Origin: Desulfobacterales bacterium
GTDB taxonomy: Bacteria; Desulfobacterota; Desulfobacteria; Desulfobacterales; UBA11574
DNA: 9,453 nucleotides
NCBI GenBank assembly: GCA_012974475.1
Contig: JAAXQD010000104.1
Coordinates: 1 to 9,453, forward strand
Direction: 5' to 3'
Shown: piece by piece, positions 7,034 to 9,453 of the stretch
Layout: each line of letters starts with the position of its first letter
How positions within the stretch are numbered: the first letter of the stretch is position 1
Position numbers and translations under genes: made by a program
The notes under the pieces: generated by a model
Told to the model about the DNA's origin: nothing
The model's database searches: none
The model's input: the letters and a program-made list of their open reading frames with translations, nothing else

Positions 7034-7044
7034 GAAAGGGAATT

Positions 7045-7458
7045 ATGATAGGTATAGTTATTGTCACACACAGTCAACTTGGGGATGCACTGATCGATGC
7101 TGCGGAATTCATTCTTGGAACTCGACCGGATACCATGGTATCGGTTTCCATAGATTTGAATGAAAACGCTGACAAACTGCGGAAAAAAATCGCGGAAGCA
7201 ATCAAAAAGGTTGACCACCATCGAGGCGTCCTTATCCTTACAGACATGTTCGGCGGGACACCATCCAATTTAAGCTATTCATTTCTCGAAGAAGGACGGA
7301 TTGAAGTAATATCCGGCGTTAATCTTCCCATTCTGATCAAAGCCGTTGATATCCAAAAAGAGATGGAACTCAGTAAACTCGCGGAACACCTGGAAGCTTA
7401 CGGGAAAAAAAGTATTTCACTTGCAAGCGGCATTTTAAAAGGAAACAAACGAACATAG
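7045..7458 (+). CDS. Mannose-family PTS EIIA domain protein
   Basis: Stand-alone 137-residue EIIA domain of the mannose (EIIA-Man) superfamily, a phosphocarrier that takes phosphate from HPr on a histidine. His9 in IVIVTHSQLG is the expected phosphorylation site (His10 in E. coli ManX). LTDMFGGTPSN (65-75) and SGVNLPILIKA (90-100) are further family signatures. The ATG at 7045 is chosen because GAAAGGGA (7034-7041) lies just before it; a GTG at 7009 would add 12 residues encoded inside the neighbouring repeat element. No EIIB, EIIC or EIID gene is present, so sugar transport is unlikely. A regulatory role, read out through its phosphorylation state, is inferred. It occupies the slot after rapZ where E. 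coli has ptsO (NPr). gap follows after 32 bases. Confidence 0.92.
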   Translation: MIGIVIVTHSQLGDALIDAAEFILGTRPDTMVSVSIDLNENADKLRKKIAEAIKKVDHHRGVLILTDMFGGTPSNLSYSFLEEGRIEVISGVNLPILIKAVDIQKEMELSKLAEHLEAYGKKSISLASGILKGNKRT

Positions 7459-7480
7459 CCGGATATGATGATAAACGAAA

Positions 7481-7486
7481 AGGAGG
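7481..7486 (+). promoter_or_regulatory. Strong Shine-Dalgarno of gap
   Basis: AGGAGG within AAAAGGAGGAACA sits four bases before the gap ATG. It is the closest match to the anti-Shine-Dalgarno in the window, in line with high expression of GAPDH. Most other genes here have weak or no sites. Confidence 0.8.
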
Positions 7487-7490
7487 AACA

Positions 7491-8495
7491 ATGCGCATAA
7501 AATTAGGTATCAACGGGTTTGGAAGGATCGGACGTCTTGTTTTCAGAGCCTTGATCGATCATGATGAGCTTGAGGTTGTGGCGGTGAATGATCTCATGGA
7601 TTCAGCCACTATGGCCCATCTTCTGACCTACGATTCTGTCCACGGCAAGCTCGATACGGAAGTCACTGCAAAGAACGGCGCCATAGAGGTGGGCGGAAAA
7701 TCGGTGGCCGTTACCTCGATAAAAGATCCTGCGGCCCTTGCCTGGAAAGATTTCGGCGTGGACATTGTCGCGGAATGCACCGGTCTTTTCAGAGATCATG
7801 AAAACGCCTCAAAACATCTGACCGCCGGCGCCCGCAAAGTGATCATATCTGCACCGGCACAAAAGCCGGACGTTACCATCGTCATGGGTGTAAACTCGAA
7901 CCAATACGATCCAAAACATCACCACATTATATCGAATGCCTCGTGTACGACAAATTGTCTCGCGCCCATCGCCAAGGTTCTTTTAGAAAATTTCGGAATC
8001 CAAAGAGGACTCATGACAACCATTCATTCGTACACCGGTGACCAGCGTCTGCTCGATTTCCCCCACAAAGATTTGCGAAGGGCCCGAGCCGCCGCTATGA
8101 ATATGATTCCGACAACCACCGGCGCGGCCAAGGCGGTGGCACTGGTGCTCCCGGAACTCTCCGGGAAGCTCAACGGCCTTGCCATCCGCGTTCCCACTCC
8201 AAATGTTTCCATCGTCGACTTTGTTGCAAGTTTAGAAAAAACCGGCGTTACGGTGACGGATGTAAATGCTGCTTTAAAAGAGGCTTCTGAAAAATCGCTG
8301 GCGGGCATTTTAGGATTTAACGAACTTCCCCTGGTATCCACCGATTTCAACGGATCGACATTGTCCTCCATTGTCGATGGACCGACAACTTACGTGGTCG
8401 AGAACATGGTCAAGGTTTTATCCTGGTACGACAATGAAACCGGATACTCCAGCAGGATGGTGGATCTGGCGGCGATGATCGGAGCACAATTATAA
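7491..8495 (+). CDS. gap: Glyceraldehyde-3-phosphate dehydrogenase, NAD-type
   Basis: Cytoplasmic tetrameric enzyme that interconverts glyceraldehyde 3-phosphate and 1,3-bisphosphoglycerate. The 334-residue length is standard. The Rossmann start INGFGRIGR (7-15) is followed by AVNDL, whose Asp34 binds the adenosine ribose and favours NAD over NADP. The catalytic motif SNASCTTNCLAP holds Cys152, and His179 lies in TTIHSYTGDQR. The S-loop LLDFPHKDLRRARAAAMN keeps the proline next to the cofactor that is usual in glycolytic, NAD-preferring enzymes. WYDNETGYSSRMVDL near the C-terminus is intact. It could run in glycolysis or gluconeogenesis. It is separated from tpiA by a 192-bp repeat-bearing spacer. 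Confidence 0.98.
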   Translation: MRIKLGINGFGRIGRLVFRALIDHDELEVVAVNDLMDSATMAHLLTYDSVHGKLDTEVTAKNGAIEVGGKSVAVTSIKDPAALAWKDFGVDIVAECTGLFRDHENASKHLTAGARKVIISAPAQKPDVTIVMGVNSNQYDPKHHHIISNASCTTNCLAPIAKVLLENFGIQRGLMTTIHSYTGDQRLLDFPHKDLRRARAAAMNMIPTTTGAAKAVALVLPELSGKLNGLAIRVPTPNVSIVDFVASLEKTGVTVTDVNAALKEASEKSLAGILGFNELPLVSTDFNGSTLSSIVDGPTTYVVENMVKVLSWYDNETGYSSRMVDLAAMIGAQL

Positions 8496-8506
8496 ATTGA
8501 AAATTA

Positions 8507-8536
8507 AGAATCATCTCCAATAGGGTTGATGATTCT
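8507..8536. repeat. Perfect 9-bp inverted repeat after gap
   Basis: AGAATCATC (8507-8515) and GATGATTCT (8528-8536) pair perfectly around a 12-base loop. On the + strand the stem is followed by AAAA, not T, so it does not look like an intrinsic terminator of gap. It may protect the 3' end of the mRNA or be part of a repeat. Confidence 0.6.
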
Positions 8537-8540
8537 AAAA

Positions 8541-8572
8541 GGATTCGAGGATTCAAGGGTTCAAGGATTCAA
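8541..8572. repeat. Four-unit 8-bp tandem repeat, GGATTCAA type
   Basis: Four consecutive units, GGATTCGA, GGATTCAA, GGGTTCAA and GGATTCAA, each differ from the consensus by at most one base. The copy number is non-coding here and could vary between strains. A related GGTTCAAGTTCAAG stretch lies inside the element at 6850-7029, perhaps by chance. Confidence 0.85.
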
Positions 8573-8594
8573 GTGAACTGCTGAAAAATTAAAA

Positions 8595-8621
8595 AGACTA
8601 GTCTCCCAACAAACTGGGAGA
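8595..8621. repeat. Palindrome plus 7-bp hairpin upstream of tpiA
   Basis: AGACTAGTCT (8595-8604) is a perfect palindrome and overlaps a stem of TCTCCCA (8602-8608) and TGGGAGA (8615-8621) with loop ACAAAC. On the minus strand the hairpin is followed, after a few bases, by a T-rich run (complement of 8584-8595), so it resembles a terminator for leftward transcription. There is no leftward gene here for it to serve. Confidence 0.5.
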
Positions 8622-8687
8622 AGAATTAAAATAAATCAAACTCTTGATGCTTATTCGTCAATCTTCAAGACTAAAGGATATAATTGA

Positions 8688-9449
8688 ATGGATCACCGAA
8701 AACCACTGATTGCCGGAAACTGGAAAATGTTTAAAACCGGTCCCGAGGCACTTGAAACCGCCGATCGGCTGGTAAAGCTCTTGTCGACGACCATGGATGT
8801 CGATGTGATGATTGCACCACCGTTTACAGCCCTGGCGCTGGTTTCAGATCTGCTGAAAAAAACCCGCATTTCTCTGGGTGCCCAGAATCTCTTTTGGGAG
8901 GCAGAAGGCGCGTACACCGGTGAAATATCGGCGTCCATGCTGGTTTCAGCCGGCTGCAGATACGTTATCGTCGGCCATTCGGAACGGCGTCAATATTTTG
9001 GCGAAACCGACGAAACCGTCAACCAGAAAATAAAGGCCGCTGTCACGAATGATCTCATACCGGTTATGTGCGTCGGAGAGTCTGAAACGGAACGCGAATC
9101 CAAAGAGACGTTTTCAGTACTTGACAGACAGGTACAAAAGGGGTTAAAGGGATTTTCCGCGGATGAAATGGAAACACTGGTCATGGCCTATGAACCTGTC
9201 TGGGCCATCGGTACCGGTAAAACGGCAACCGCTGACCAGGCTCAGGAGGTCCATCTGTTTCTACGCGAAATGCTTGAAAAAAAATTCGGGAATAACCTTG
9301 CCAAGTCTATTAGAATACTATATGGAGGTAGCGTAAAGTCCGATAATATCACGGAACTTATGACAATGCCGGACATTGACGGCGCACTTATCGGTGGTGC
9401 AAGCCTTGAGCCGGAAACGTTCAGTAAAATTGTCCAATTTCAAAAATAA
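8688..9449 (+). CDS. tpiA: Triosephosphate isomerase
   Basis: Cytoplasmic dimeric TIM-barrel enzyme that interconverts dihydroxyacetone phosphate and glyceraldehyde 3-phosphate, directly supplying the substrate of the preceding gap. The 253-residue length is normal. Active-site residues are all present: Asn11 and Lys13 in AGNWKMF, His97 in IVGHSERR, and general base Glu169 in AYEPVWAIGTGKTA, which also contains the flexible loop 6 (about 170-180). The phosphate-binding YGGSVK lies at 212-217 and the final GALIGGASL at 232-240. ATG 8688 follows AAAGGA (8673-8678) at a suitable distance. The gene is complete, with its stop four bases before the window ends; any downstream partner is outside. 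Confidence 0.98.
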   Translation: MDHRKPLIAGNWKMFKTGPEALETADRLVKLLSTTMDVDVMIAPPFTALALVSDLLKKTRISLGAQNLFWEAEGAYTGEISASMLVSAGCRYVIVGHSERRQYFGETDETVNQKIKAAVTNDLIPVMCVGESETERESKETFSVLDRQVQKGLKGFSADEMETLVMAYEPVWAIGTGKTATADQAQEVHLFLREMLEKKFGNNLAKSIRILYGGSVKSDNITELMTMPDIDGALIGGASLEPETFSKIVQFQK

Positions 9450-9453
9450 ACTT

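Larger units (their letters stand above)
8496..8687. other. Non-coding spacer between gap and tpiA
   Basis: This 192-bp AT-rich gap holds, in order, a 9-bp hairpin, four 8-bp tandem units, a 10-bp palindrome fused to a 7-bp hairpin, and the tpiA ribosome binding site AAAGGA (8673-8678). AATTGAA occurs at both ends (8495-8501 and 8682-8688). I see no convincing promoter and no hairpin followed by a T-run on the + strand, so whether tpiA is co-transcribed with gap is undecided. Confidence 0.6.

Noticed and set aside
7009..7044. GTG-initiated 12-residue extension of the EIIA protein
   Set aside because: It is encoded by the right arm of the repeat element. The family begins at MIGIVIVTHS, and a ribosome binding site precedes ATG 7045.
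8679..8684. Perfect TATAAT just upstream of tpiA
   Set aside because: It has no -35 at suitable spacing, and a start site there would leave the AAAGGA ribosome binding site outside the mRNA.

Overview
The window is a dense block of twelve genes, all on the + strand, from a Gram-negative bacterium. LptA, LptB, LptC, KdsA and KdsC show that it makes an LPS-type outer membrane. The order kdsC-lptC-lptA-lptB-rpoN-hpf-ptsN-rapZ is the one known from gamma-proteobacteria. However, KdsA has the metal-dependent residue set, HPF is the long two-domain form, and a mannose-type EIIA sits where E. coli has ptsO (NPr). With the moderate GC content, this suggests a deltaproteobacterium in the broad sense (Desulfobacterota, possibly Desulfobacterales). 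The taxonomy is an inference and no marker in the window proves it.

Layout: 1-132 is an AT-rich leader with a plausible sigma-70 promoter. 133-1483 holds kdsA and kdsC (Kdo synthesis). 1484-1634 is a GC-rich structured spacer. 1635-3504 holds lptC, lptA and lptB (LPS export bridge and ATPase). 3506-6850 holds rpoN (sigma-54), hpf (ribosome hibernation), ptsN (EIIA-Ntr) and rapZ. 6850-7029 is a palindromic, MITE-like repeat element. 7045-7458 is a mannose-family EIIA gene. 7491-8495 is gap, then a 192-bp spacer with an 8-bp tandem repeat and two hairpins, and 8688-9449 is tpiA, complete just before the window ends.

Functionally the block links Kdo synthesis and LPS transport with sigma-54 transcription, ribosome hibernation and PTS-type phosphorelay regulators. 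It ends with two adjacent glycolysis/gluconeogenesis enzymes. No HPr/NPr or EI gene is in the window, so the phosphodonor for the two EIIA proteins must be elsewhere.

No wholly new gene system was found. The most interesting signal lies between the genes. Most junctions are 0-32 bp, but three spacers are 150-195 bp, and all three hold repeat or palindromic structure flanked by short direct repeats (CAATGA, TGTA, AATTGAA). Deleting the spacer together with one direct-repeat copy recreates a compact junction. At kdsC/lptC this is an ATGA stop/start overlap. At rapZ/EIIA it is a stop codon followed by a Shine-Dalgarno and ATG ten bases later. This points to small non-autonomous elements inserted into an ancestrally tight operon. 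The case is strong for 6850-7029, moderate for 1484-1638 and weak for 8496-8687.
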